Shown: positions 53,755-64,000 of the stretch, one piece after another | How positions within the stretch are numbered: the first letter of the stretch is position 1 | Layout: every line of letters starts with the position of its first letter | Origin: Apostichopus japonicus | Taxonomy: Eukaryota; Echinodermata; Holothuroidea; Aspidochirotida; Stichopodidae | Direction: 5' to 3' | Length of the DNA stretch: 64,000 nt | NCBI RefSeq assembly: GCF_037975245.1 | Contig: NC_092576.1 | Location: forward strand, 4,039,001 to 4,103,000 | Program-made: the position numbers and the translations under genes | The notes under the pieces: model-generated | Databases searched by the model: none | Told to the model about the DNA's origin: nothing | The model's input: the letters and a program-made list of their open reading frames with translations, nothing else

Positions 53755-56277
53755 ATGCTTTGCCTTTCTACTCTTCGCATTGGTCTGCTTTCTCTTGTGC
53801 TTTCAACAGTTTTTGCAGGAGGTAAGTATCCAGTTCTGTTCTTTAGATAAAAATGCTTACAGTTTTAATAAAAAAATCTCGACACAATTTGGCTTGAAAC
53901 TAATTGCGACCATCAATTAGTCTGAAAGGGAATCCAAACGTATCAGTTGTTTTCGTCCAGAAATTCTTTAATCAATCACTTTGATATATAAATATATAGG
54001 CCTAGTTAAGATTCTACTTGATCAAGTTAATGACTCGAAAAGTATTACATCGGAAATGATACCAACTGTCTGACCATTCGGTGATTGGAAATTAACGTCT
54101 CACACGATTACTTCATGCAATTTGTTTGATAAGTTTATGAATGGTCAGTCAATGAACTATAGTGATGGGAAAAGTGAAATCATGGCTAATTAAACAATGA
54201 AACGAACGAAAGAAATGCGTTAATCACTATCAGATAATATAATTTTTACAGATTGCGATGAATATTGTGTAAAACCGGCTCCGGAAGGGTCATGTTGCGA
54301 ACGGTTCGGTCTGAATGTTAACCGTGATTCCGATGTAGTCATCACCGCCTCAACCACATACAACAGTGGATACGGCCCAGACAGAGCCGCTCTCTTTGAA
54401 GCTGAGGTTGGGGGAATTGCTGGTTGGGCAGCCGCCACTAACAACGCGTAAGAAAATGAAATTAACAACATAATTATGTCAATACTATATAATGAACATA
54501 CAGCAAATTATATTTTCATAACTGCTACTATATTATACATATCGTACAAAGGTAATGATTTTTCATTGTTGCATAGACAACTTGCTAACATTTAATTTTG
54601 TAATAGGATATAAGGATGGATTACAATACGCATCGTTGAGGTTCAAGTGTTTAGGTGGATTAAATAGTCAGAACAATTGTGATATCATTAAAACAAAGCA
54701 TGTTTATTGAAGATATGGACTGGTCTGTGCAAAAGTTAAGATCGAAACTGTGGCATAGCAAACACATTATGTTTTCAAGCCAAAACCGTAGTATGTAAAA
54801 ATAAATCATTATGGACTCGCAATAAATCATTCTTATTATCTTAGGATGAATGCAAATATATCAAAATCGATTTGCACTCATGATTTTATCTTAATGTTAA
54901 TGTAAATTTGTAAATATCATCATGGACATCTTACTTAAGAATCTATCTTAGGTTAAATTTAAATATATGAAAATCCATATCTATATTACGACAAAAATGG
55001 TTCAATATTATTATTATGATTTTTTTCCGTTGCTATAGCTAAATAATTCTAAAATGTTGTCGTCTAATGCTTCCCGTAAGAAGAAATGTACCGTAAGAAA
55101 GTATGTGTTATGGTCGGTTCTCATCTGTTTCGCAGTGAGCAATGGATTCAAGTAGATTTTGGCTCCCCTCGCCAAGTGACAGGTGTCCTCTTGCAAGGGC
55201 GCGGTGCCGGATGTTGCAACCAGTGGGTTACGTCATTCCGAATTCTCTTTTCCAATGACGGGGAGATTTTCTATAGTACACCGGTAAGCAATAACAGATA
55301 CCCGTATTTCTTACGTTCTTATCATGTGTTCCCTACTCCTCCCCCCCCCCACTTTCACTCATCTTCTCACAGCTCCCTTCCCTCTTTTTTTCTCCACACC
55401 TTTTTGTCCCTCTCCAGTTTATTCCCTACCTTGTGCGTTTAATCTTAGCTTTGTCCCTCCACTGTTTATCTCCTACATCTCCTCTTCCCCTGTTGCTTTC
55501 TTCTCACCATCCCTGGTCTACTTATAATCCCCTTTCATCCATCTCATTGTGTTCACCATGCTCATTACCTTGTCTGTATTCTGTGCGTGTTTTTGTCCCC
55601 TCTGTTACTGTAACTTGTCATTTAGCCTCTGAAGAAGATCCTGCTAGGATCGAAACGTCAGGCCAACTTACTTTTACACAATCTATTACACAGGCTCTCT
55701 AGTGAATAAGCAGTTTGCTAACAGCTTTATTTTATTTTAATATAAAAACTTCATACATATAGCTATCTATATTTGAGATACATTAAACGACAAGATAGTC
55801 CAACAGTAGTGTATTTGGTTAAAGCAAGTTTTCATTTGGGCATTCTTCGTCCGTTCAAGATTCTGTTATGACTCTGGAACTGAAGAAGAACTAATATTTC
55901 GCATCCTGTTAGTCATATTAGATCTTTAAAAAAATGGCATCGAATCGTCTCGCCAAATGAACGAGTCCTTCATTTGAATAATGTAAAATTAGTCGGAAGT
56001 GTAATGGATATCTTATACTCTATCGCTACTTCAACTTGTGACTTCATACTTAGGTATACAATTGCTCGTCTTGAGCTACAAAATATTGTACGTCATTCCG
56101 TGATGTATTTCTCTTTCACAGACCATCGAGGGAACATTCGATCGACATACCGTAGCTCGTCGTTACTTAGACCGACCCATTGTCGCTCGCTACGTTCGAC
56201 TGAATCCCATTACCTACTTTGGTCATATTACTCTAAGGTTTGACCTTCTTGGATGTGAAGCAGGCATCTTTGGCTAG
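53755..56277 (+). CDS. Secreted F5/8 type C (discoidin) lectin 1
   Basis: Four exons: 53755-53821, 54252-54447, 55136-55283 and 56122-56277, all with GT/AG borders and phases 1, 2 and 0. They total 567 bases or 188 residues. Exon 1 is a signal peptide (MLCLSTLRIGLLSLVLSTVF). The rest is one discoidin domain: ITAS near residue 47, QWIQVDFGSPRQVTGVLLQG, WVTSFRILFSNDG, VARYVRLNP and the ending LRFDLLGC. These are the landmarks of F5/8C domains, which bind carbohydrates or lipids outside cells. Adjacent cysteine pairs occur at GSCCERF and GAGCCNQW. The protein is little more than one domain, so it may act as an oligomeric lectin. The ligand is unknown. Confidence 0.9.
54448..55135. other. Lectin 1 intron 2
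   Basis: AT-rich intron, nearly identical to the intron of copy 2. It begins gtaagaaaat and ends atctgtttcgcag. Nothing else was recognised. Confidence 0.5.
55284..56121. other. Lectin 1 intron 3, with a C/T-rich inserted repeat
   Basis: From about 55328 to 55710 the intron is pyrimidine-rich (ctcctccccccccccacttt and similar) and ends with a structured segment at 55625-55663. It looks like part of a retroelement end, shared with copy 2. The remaining intron is AT-rich. Confidence 0.5.
55625..55663 (+). ncRNA. Hammerhead-ribozyme-like core in intron 3
   Basis: The order is GCCT, CTGAAGA, a hairpin GATCC-TGCTA-GGATC, GAAAC, GTC and AGGC. GCCT and AGGC pair as a stem I. CTGAAGA fits the CUGANGA box and GAAA the second box. 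Hammerhead motifs of minimal type I are known from the terminal repeats of Penelope-like elements. Stem III would be almost absent here, so activity as a single unit is doubtful. Confidence 0.4.
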
Positions 56278-56498
56278 TTGTAAAACGAAATTCTCTTTGT
56301 TTGTGACACAACCGTCTTCCATAGAATGATTGTCCTTAAATATAACGTTAACGAAAAATGTAGCTAAAATATGTTTCTAAAGCTAAAGTACACAAGACAC
56401 AAACAGTTTACCTTAAGTTTCTGTTTGAGATGTTAACAATTGTGATGGTGTAAGGGTAACTGTAGCTAGATTACATGAAGTTTACAAAATATACCGCT

Positions 56499-56504
56499 AA
56501 TAAA
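56499..56504 (+). terminator. Polyadenylation signal, lectin gene 1
   Basis: AATAAA lies 222 bp after the stop codon and is kept at the same place in copy 2. It is the first clear hexamer on plus after the stop. Confidence 0.5.
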
Positions 56505-57638
56505 TATCCGAGAGATCGTATAAACGAAATTTTGTTTTGAGCTATTCTTAAGTCTAATGATTTAACTTTATGAACGTGTTACTGCCATAATTAACGTTAA
56601 CGTTAACATTTTTAATGTAAACTGGCGATAGTAAATGTTGCATCAGTTGGTATGCACATCTTACCGTCGGTTTGTTTGAAACACAAATTATTGATAATAT
56701 TAACCTTATTTGCAGAGGAATGTTTCTCGTTATAGATATGTAGTAAAAGCAATCAAATGAAACGCATTTGCCAGTCAAACTAATTATCATACGATTAATC
56801 TCTTTTTAACTAGAAAGCATACACTGCGGGAATTTGCAGTTTGTGTATGGTTATGCTAACTAGAGCGACGGTACTATGTTATGGAGACTACAATACTGCG
56901 CAACAATAAACACATTTTGAACTTTTTGCGCTTTCGTACGTACGTGCAAACTGTATCTACAGTGTACGCTTTATCGCAAATAAATCAGCATTTTAATATA
57001 CGACCGCACAGCGCGTTTGTGGACCGAATGGGGTTGCTATGTGCTTAAACAGTGGCGCAGGCAAAATAAAGTATGTTACTGCAAGACAAGGTAAGTGACA
57101 CCCACTGTTTCAAAAAAAAAAAAAAATAGTATCCTAATAGAAACCTGTAAACAACGTATATATTTTGTCGTTATAACTTGAACGCTTAGTTCAATAACTT
57201 GAGTAGACAGGGGTTACTTGCGGCATTGAAAAGTGTTTGTTATCGCAACTACTCACCGTCTCTACTAGAACCGGTCTCTGCATAGACACCAAAAAAAAAA
57301 GGCAAAAACAAAAACTGAAGAGGGATGCATTAACGACACTTAAATGCTCAATTAACTCCAACAAGTCTTTTTCAGTTATACCATTGCTTCTTATTTCCTT
57401 GTTAAGGATACACATACATAGTTTTACAGTGCGTAGTACACGGTATAGCTATACGTATATAACGATAGTCTATAGCAACGACAACTATAAGATTGTTTCA
57501 AGGCTGAGGTATATGCAAATTTGAAATATTACACTGCTTAATCTATGGCCTATATATTAAATTACTTTTATTTGACTTTAACACGCATCAATTTACATCA
57601 TCGCGTCCATCAAATTGAAACTGACCTCTACTAGTTTG

Positions 57639-57647
57639 TATATAAAA
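57639..57647 (+). promoter_or_regulatory. TATA box of lectin gene 2
   Basis: TATATAAAA lies 100 bp before the ATG at 57739, the same spacing as in gene 1 and a stronger match to the consensus. Confidence 0.62.
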
Positions 57648-57738
57648 GCGGTGTTTCTAAAATGTGAGTATTAGTTTAAGTTGAACTAAGACTCAAGTAT
57701 AGTGTTTCATCGACCAACCAACAAACCGACCAAAGACA

Positions 57739-60308
57739 ATGCTTTACCTTTCTACTCTTCGCATTGGACTGCTTTCTGTTGCGCTTTCAACAGTTTTTGC
57801 AGGAGGTAAGTATCCAGTTCTGTTCTTTAGCCCAAAAAATGCTTGAAGTTTTAATAAAAAATCTCGACACAATTTGGCTTGAAACTAATTGCGATCATCA
57901 ATTAGTCTGAATACGAACGTATCAGTTGTTTTCGTCCAGAAATTCTTTAATCAATCACTTTGATATTTAAATATATAGGCCTCGTTAAGATTCTACTTGA
58001 TCAAGTTAATGACTCGAAATGTATTACATCGGAAATTATACCAAATGTCTAAGCATTCGGTGAACTGGAAATTAACGTCTCACACGATTACTTCATGCGA
58101 TTTTTTTTTGATAAGCTTCTGTTTATGAGTGATAAGTCTTCTCACTTGAACTATAGTGATGGAAAGTGAAATCATGGCTAATAAAGCAAAGAAACGAACG
58201 AAAGAAATTCGTTAATCACTATCGGATAATATCATTTTTACAGATTGCAATGAATATTGTGGGAAACCGGCTCCGGAAGGGTCATGTTGCGAACGGTTCG
58301 GTCTGAACGTTAACCGTGATTCCGATGTAGTCATCACCGCCTCAACCTCCTACAACCATGAACACGGACCACACAGAGCCGCTCTCTTTGAAGCTGAGGT
58401 TGGGGGAATTGCTGGTTGGGCAGCCGCCACTAACAACGCGTAAGAAAATGAAATTAACAACATAATTATGTCAATACTGCATAATGAACATACAGTAAAT
58501 TATATTTTCATAACTGCTACCATATTATACATATCGTACAAAGGTTATGATTTTCCATTGTCGCTTAGACAACATGCTAAAATTTAATTTTGTTATAGGT
58601 TATAAGGATGGATTACAATACGCATCGTTGAGGTTCAAGTGTTTAGGTGGATTAAATAGTCAGAACAATTGTGATATCATTAAAACAAAGCATGTTTATT
58701 GAAGATATGGACTGGTCTGTACAAAACTTAAGATCGAAACTGTGGCATAACAAACACATTATGTTTTCAAGCCAAAACCGTAGTATGTAAAAATAAATCA
58801 TTATGGACTCGCAATAAATCATTTTTATTATCTTAGGATGAATGCAAAAATATCAAAATCGATTTGCACTCATGATTTTATCTTAATGTTAATGTAAATT
58901 TGTAAATATCATCATGGACTTCTTACTAAAGAATCTATCTTAGGTTAAATTTAAATATATGAAAATCCATATCTCTATTATGACAAAAATGTTTCAATAT
59001 TATTATGATGATTTTTTGCTGTTGCTATAACTAAATAATTCTAAAATGTTGTCGTCTAATTCTTCCCGTAAGAAAAAATGTACCGTAAGAAAGTATGTTC
59101 TTATGGTCGGTTCTCATCTGTTTTGCAGTGAGCAATGGATTCAAGTAGATTTTGGCTCCCCTCGCCAAGTGACAGGTGTCCTCTTGCAAGGGCGCGGTGC
59201 CGGATGTTGCAACCAGTGGGTTACGTCATTCCGAATTCTCTTTTCCAATGACGGGGAGATTTTCTATAGTACACCGGTAAGCAATAACAGATACCTGCAT
59301 TTCTTACGTTCTTATCATGTGTTCCCTACTCCTTCTCCCCCCCCCCCCCCCCCACTTTCACTCATCTTCTCACAGCTCCCTTCCCTCTTTTTTCTCCACA
59401 CCTTTTTGTCTTTGTTCCTCTCCAGTTTATTCCCTACCTTGTGCCTTTAATCTTAGCTTTGTCCCTCCACTGTTTATCTCCTTCCTCTCCTCTTCCCCTG
59501 TTGCTTTCTTATCACCATCCATTGTCTACTTATAATCCCCTTTCATTTATCTCATTGTGTTCACCGTGCTCATTACCCTGTCTGTATTCTGTGCGTGTCT
59601 TTGTCTCCTCTGTTACTGTTACTTGTCATTTAGCCTCTGAAGAAGATCCTGCTAGGATCGAAACGTCAGGCCAACTTACTTTTACACAATCTATTACACA
59701 GGCTCTCTAGTGAATAAGCAGTTTGCTAACAGCTTTATTTTATTTTAATATAAAAACTTCATACATATAGCTATCTATATTTGAGATACATTAAACGACA
59801 AGATAGTCCAACAGTGGTGTATTTGGTTAAAGCAAGTTTTCATTTGGGCATTCTTCGTCCGTTCAAGATTCTGTTATGACTCTGGAACTGAAGAAGAACT
59901 AATATTTCGCATCCTGTTAGTCATATTAGATCTGTAAAAAAATGGCATCGAATCGTCTCGCCAAATGAACGAGTCCTACATTTGAATCATGTAAAATTTT
60001 AGTAGGAAGTGTAATGGATATCCTATACTCTATCGTTACTTCAACTTGTGACTTTATACCAAGGTAAATAATGCTGCCAATCACTCGTCTTGAGCTATAA
60101 AATAGTATTTCAAATATAGCACGTCATTCCGTGATGTATTTCTCTTTCACAGACTATCGAGGGAACATTCGATCGACACACCGTAGCTCGTCGTTACTTA
60201 GACCGACCCATTGTCGCTCGCTACGTTCGACTAAATCCCATTACCTACTTTGGTCATATTACTCTAAGGTTTGACCTTCTTGGATGTGAAGCAGGCATCT
60301 TTGGCTAG
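57739..60308 (+). CDS. Secreted F5/8 type C (discoidin) lectin 2
   Basis: Four exons with the same lengths and phases as gene 1: 57739-57805, 58244-58439, 59129-59276 and 60153-60308, 188 residues. Exons 3 and 4 encode exactly the same residues as gene 1, with only silent differences. The protein changes are in the signal peptide (LYLSTLRIGLLSVAL), at two sites of the N-terminal cysteine segment (CNEYCGKP for CDEYCVKP), and in a cluster after the ITAS strand (SYNHEHGPHR for TYNSGYGPDR). In F5/8C domains the loops near this point form the ligand-binding spikes, so the two proteins may differ in ligand. The gene looks intact. Confidence 0.9.
58440..59128. other. Lectin 2 intron 2
   Basis: Nearly the same sequence as the intron of gene 1, with scattered substitutions. 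Nothing else was recognised. Confidence 0.5.
59277..60152. other. Lectin 2 intron 3, with the same C/T-rich insert
   Basis: It carries the same pyrimidine-rich element as gene 1, with a longer C-run near 59337-59353, so the insertion predates the gene duplication. Confidence 0.5.
59633..59671 (+). ncRNA. Hammerhead-ribozyme-like core, second copy
   Basis: Identical to the motif at 55625-55663, including the paired outer arms and the GATCC/GGATC hairpin. Confidence 0.4.
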
Positions 60309-60543
60309 TTGTAAAACAAAATTCCCTTGTTCGTGAAATAACCGTCTCCCATACTTTGAGATATTTAAGAATGATTGTCTTTTAATTTAACGTTAACGAA
60401 AAATGTTGCTAAAATATGTTTCTAAAGCTAAAGTACACAAGACACAAACAGTTTACCTTAAGTTTCTGTTTGAGATGTTAACAAATGTGATGGTGTAAGG
60501 GTAACTGTAGCTAGATTGCATGAAGTTTACAAAATATACCGCT

Positions 60544-60549
60544 AATAAA
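60544..60549 (+). terminator. Polyadenylation signal, lectin gene 2
   Basis: AATAAA lies about 236 bp after the stop codon, at the position that corresponds to the signal of gene 1. Confidence 0.5.
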
Positions 60550-61214
60550 TATCCGAGTGATCGTATAAACGAAATTTTGTTTTGAGCTATTCTTAAGTCT
60601 AATGATTTAACTTTATGAACGTGTTACTGCGGCCATGATTTACGTTAACGTTAGCATTTTTAAGGTAAACTGGCGATAGTAAATGCTGCATCAGTTGGTA
60701 TGCACATCTTTCCGTCGGTTTGTTTGAAACACAAATTATTGATAATATTAACCTTATTTGCAGAGGAATATGTTTCTCGTTATAGATATGTAGTAAAATC
60801 AATCAAATGAAACGCATTTGCCAGTCAAACTAATTATAATACGATTAATCTCTTTTTAACTAGAAAGCATACACTGCGGGAATTTGCAGTTTGTGTATGG
60901 TTATGCTATACGGGTACTATGTTATGAAGAAGACAATACTGCGCTACAATAAACACATTTTGAACTTTTTGCGCTTTCGTACGTACGTGCAAACTGTATC
61001 TACAGTGTACGCTTTATCGCAAATAAATCAGCATTTTATTATACGACCGCACAGCGCGTTTGTGGACCGAATGGGGTTGCTATGTGCTTAAACAGTAGCG
61101 CAGGAAAAATAAAGCATGTTACTGCAAGACAAGGTAAGTGACACCAACTGTTTCAAAAAAAAATTAGTATCGAATGGTAGCAGTTGGTCAAGGCGATGAT
61201 TCTGCTTCCTTTGA

Positions 61215-61500
61215 TTGATATATATTAGACGGTGCTTACCTTGCAGAATCTATCAGTACAAGTACTATATGAAGCTAAAGACATAATATTAGGCCTGGTA
61301 GGCTAGCCTATCAGTACAAAAACTATATGTAGCTATACAATTAATATTACGGCTGTTAGCCTAGCCAGTAGCAGTAATACTACTATATATAGCTATATTT
61401 AGCTAACTTTAGGCCTGCTATCCTAGCCTATTTGAACTAATGCAACATGTAGCTACCTTATATTACGGCTGGCAGCCTAGCCTATTAGTGCAAATACTAT
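61215..61500. repeat. Degenerate tandem repeat of about 75-80 bp
   Basis: About four units share actatatgtagctata, attacggctg or taggcctg, and gcctagccta. Units are diverged and differ in length. Confidence 0.7.
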
Positions 61501-61748
61501 AAAATAAAATAAAACAAATAAAACAAACAAATAAAACAAATCTAAATGTACTCGAACCTGGGGGGTGGGGCAGATGATGGATGTGAAGGGTGGGGGGGGG
61601 GCAGTCTTTGGAGAGAGCGCTAAAAATGAAGAGTAAACGTTTGTGTTGACATATATCGGTATAAGGTTCGAGCATCCCGGACTCCTGATTGCCTCTATTA
61701 ATTAACCTGCTGAGGCTATCCGAGCATTGAGTCACGTTGATTGCTTCT

Positions 61749-63925
61749 ACACTGACTATACATGGCCTGCATGCAAATAGTGTGAAGGCTACGCGAAAAC
61801 AGTATGAATGTAAAGGTTGCCGGTTGCCCATTTGACCTTTCTATCGATTCAATTATTAAGTTTCACTATTTCGTTTTTTTTCTAAAAAAAAAAGAATGGT
61901 GAAGTTTTTGTACCGAAAAAGGAAACTTTTAGTACACGAATATCCCTATTCGAAAACAACCCTTCCGTTATACCCCTCCCCTTATACCCCTCATCCAGGA
62001 CGGCAATCCACCGCTATGTGCCTGAAAATGGGGACACAAATTTGACTGTGCCACTCCACCCCCCTCCTCCACACCAAAAACCTGATTACTCCTCTGATGA
62101 ACCGCAATAGTTCCTTATTAAGTGCGTTAAACAGATTTTGAACCGCTCTGTTTATAATGCTACAAATAATATATATAGTTAGACAAATATGATTGTAATG
62201 ACGGTACCCAATATACCATAAAAGAGTCCTCAGCACTACATTAAAATAGTTGTAATTAGGCTTCTGCTGGCAATATGAGTCCAAATTCATTGCGTCATAG
62301 TAGTTCTCAACCCTCCCAAGAAAGGTAAACTTCAGTTTCTCGTCATTATGCGGATCCTCAGTTTGTGTGTAATAAGGGAATCATTCCTCAGTCATTACCA
62401 AAGATTGGAACAAGATTCTAAGAGTATAAATGCCTGACTTAATGTTTCACTAATTCGTGGCACGGTACTTCTGACATCATCATTTATTCTGATTGTCATG
62501 ATATGGATTTGTCCAATAAAATTCACATTTCGTTACTGTTTGATTATCGTTTCTCTCAATTCAATGTACATACAATGACGTAAGCCGTAAAGAATATTTT
62601 ATTTGAAATTTCTTTTCGGGTAATATGTATCTCACTCACTGAATTCTCATACTGCATTCAAACAAGAAGATACATGAAGACAAGATGAATGAACATTTTG
62701 CTCAGAGTTCAAACAAGCTAACAATGACCATGCTTCCTAGACAAATATCCATGTGACAATCCGGTTTGAACATTTTCACTGTAAACGTACTTCGACATAA
62801 AGGTGGCGCCCTTTCTATTAAAAAGAGCTCTGATTGAAGAACAAACAAATATTTGTTTCAAAAGATTAAATTCCTTTGGAAAGCCCCATTGACTTACATA
62901 CTAAATCACAACAGTAATGTGGTCTCTAAGTCCAAAAAGAGGTCTCACTATCTAAACGCTACCCATCACTGGATAGCTGACAAGTTGTTAATTCATTACA
63001 TTATCAATTTTTCGTATCATTACAATTCCTTAATTTTGCAAATGAGAGCCTGAAGTTTTCGTCATTTGTAAACAAATCTCTTTCCTCAGCAGTAAACAGT
63101 TTCGTACGATGCTCCTGGAAGGCCTGACGGGGTCTAACATTGTCCCAGTTGACGCAATATTCGCACCACATGTACTTTTATTCATACCTTTTTAACATGC
63201 AAGCCACATAAAAACAAATCCTGATTGATATCATATCAAGAAAGAGGTTCTCCGTCTTCTTTTCGGCCCTTTATTAGATATATACTCTGGAAAATATGTG
63301 TAGGTAAAGTAAATCAGTATTGTGAACGGATCATGGACCCATGGGAACTAATAATATGGGCTATAAACTGTTGTTGATGTCTTTTCTTTATTGTGAATAC
63401 GGTCCTCTAGTTTAATTCACATTCAGATCTGAGAGTGCAAACATTTGATCTTTTATTTTTTACCTGGTGTTCGAATTTACTTATTTTTTGTTTTATTCTC
63501 AGTCGCTTGATAATTTCAAATATCAGCTTACATTGGTTTTGTAGTGCTCACTTCAAGACTGCTCCTTTATGTTATCTTATTATTGGTAAAATCATTCCAT
63601 TATTATTAATTTCAATATTGCTTGTCCAGAACGTTTCTGGAAATATTCATATACTACGATGTGCATTAAATATAACCCCCTATGCAATAATGGCATTGTG
63701 CTCTGCATTTGTATAACCTATCTCCTTTAGTTAAATTTTTAAAGGGATATTGTGTTGTGGCTGAACAATATTTCTCACCAAAAATATACTGGCAGAATTT
63801 GAATATTATAAATGCTAAGACACGTTTGTAGACTAACGGGATCTGACAAGAACTAATTTATAATATTATCATAATTGCAATTCAACGGAAAACCTTTTTG
63901 TCTTACTTCTCTAATAACATGGTTT
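61749..63925. repeat. Segmental duplication, downstream copy
   Basis: Partner of 47339-50463. It lacks the SINE insertion and most of the 83-bp tandem repeat seen upstream. G-rich and A-rich runs nearby (61560-61600, 61880-61895) differ between the copies. No coding sequence was recognised in either copy. Confidence 0.85.
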
Positions 63926-64000
63926 GGGGTATTTATATTGCAACAGCTGTTTCTGGTTAAATCGCAGAAGTCTAGTGCAATGAAGTCATCGAAGCCTCAA

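Larger units (their letters stand above)
53151..57134 (+). repeat. 4-kb tandem duplication unit, copy 1 (lectin 1)
   Basis: From aaacctgtaaacaacgtata to the A-run near 57130 this unit repeats at 57141-61174. Similarity continues through promoter, exons, introns and 3' flank. The junction is a short A-rich sequence. Confidence 0.92.
57141..61174 (+). repeat. 4-kb tandem duplication unit, copy 2 (lectin 2)
   Basis: Second copy of the lectin unit. The offset to copy 1 drifts from about 3,984 to 4,031 through small intron indels. Intron similarity is very high, which points to a recent duplication or ongoing gene conversion. Confidence 0.92.

Noticed and set aside
55324-55702. Ser/Pro/Leu-rich frames over lectin intron 3, and their copies at 59317-59710
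   Set aside because: They lie in a C/T-rich intronic insertion between two well-defined exons and change frame between copies.

Overview
The window looks like nuclear DNA of a marine invertebrate animal. It is AT-rich, its genes are split by long introns with GT/AG borders, and it is full of minisatellites, short inverted-repeat transposons, tRNA-derived SINEs and retroelements. The gene content (death-effector-like domains combined with ZU5 and UPA domains, and small secreted discoidin-type lectins) suggests an invertebrate deuterostome, perhaps an echinoderm. That assignment is inference, not a match.

Layout. 1-6.5 kb is repeat-dominated: a CAT/CGT-rich duplicated block, a (TA)n tract, then three unrelated minisatellites (40-, 53- and 45-bp units). 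7.0-7.7 kb holds a decayed Penelope-like retroelement and a broken copy of a terminal exon. From 38.1 kb down to 8.25 kb the minus strand carries 21 coding exons whose reading phases all fit together. They give a predicted protein of at least 1,831 residues: beta-propeller-like domain, DED-like domain, coiled coil, DED-like domain, ZU5-UPA-DED, UBA-like domain, ZU5-UPA-DED. The two ZU5-UPA-DED blocks have matching exon sizes, so the second arose by internal or tandem gene duplication. It is possible that these are two adjacent genes. The introns hold an apparently intact CR1/L2-type LINE, a foldback element and two MITE-like elements.

The 38-53 kb part has no gene I can support. It holds a MITE, a perfect 15-bp hairpin, an 86-bp minisatellite, two SINEs and one member of a long-range duplication. 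At 53.2-61.2 kb two tandem copies of a 4-kb unit each carry a four-exon plus-strand gene for a 188-residue secreted F5/8 type C (discoidin) lectin. The block upstream of the first copy (47.3-50.5 kb) reappears downstream of the second (61.7-63.9 kb), so the array probably extends past the window.

How the genes may work. ZU5-UPA-death-fold modules are known from UNC5, PIDD and relatives, where they act as intracellular, autoinhibited signalling platforms. A propeller plus coiled coil in front of two such modules suggests a scaffold or sensor in a death or innate-immune pathway. The lectins are secreted and would act outside the cell. No link between the two loci can be shown from sequence. Exon borders were placed by eye from frame, splice consensus and phase agreement, and no transcript was available.
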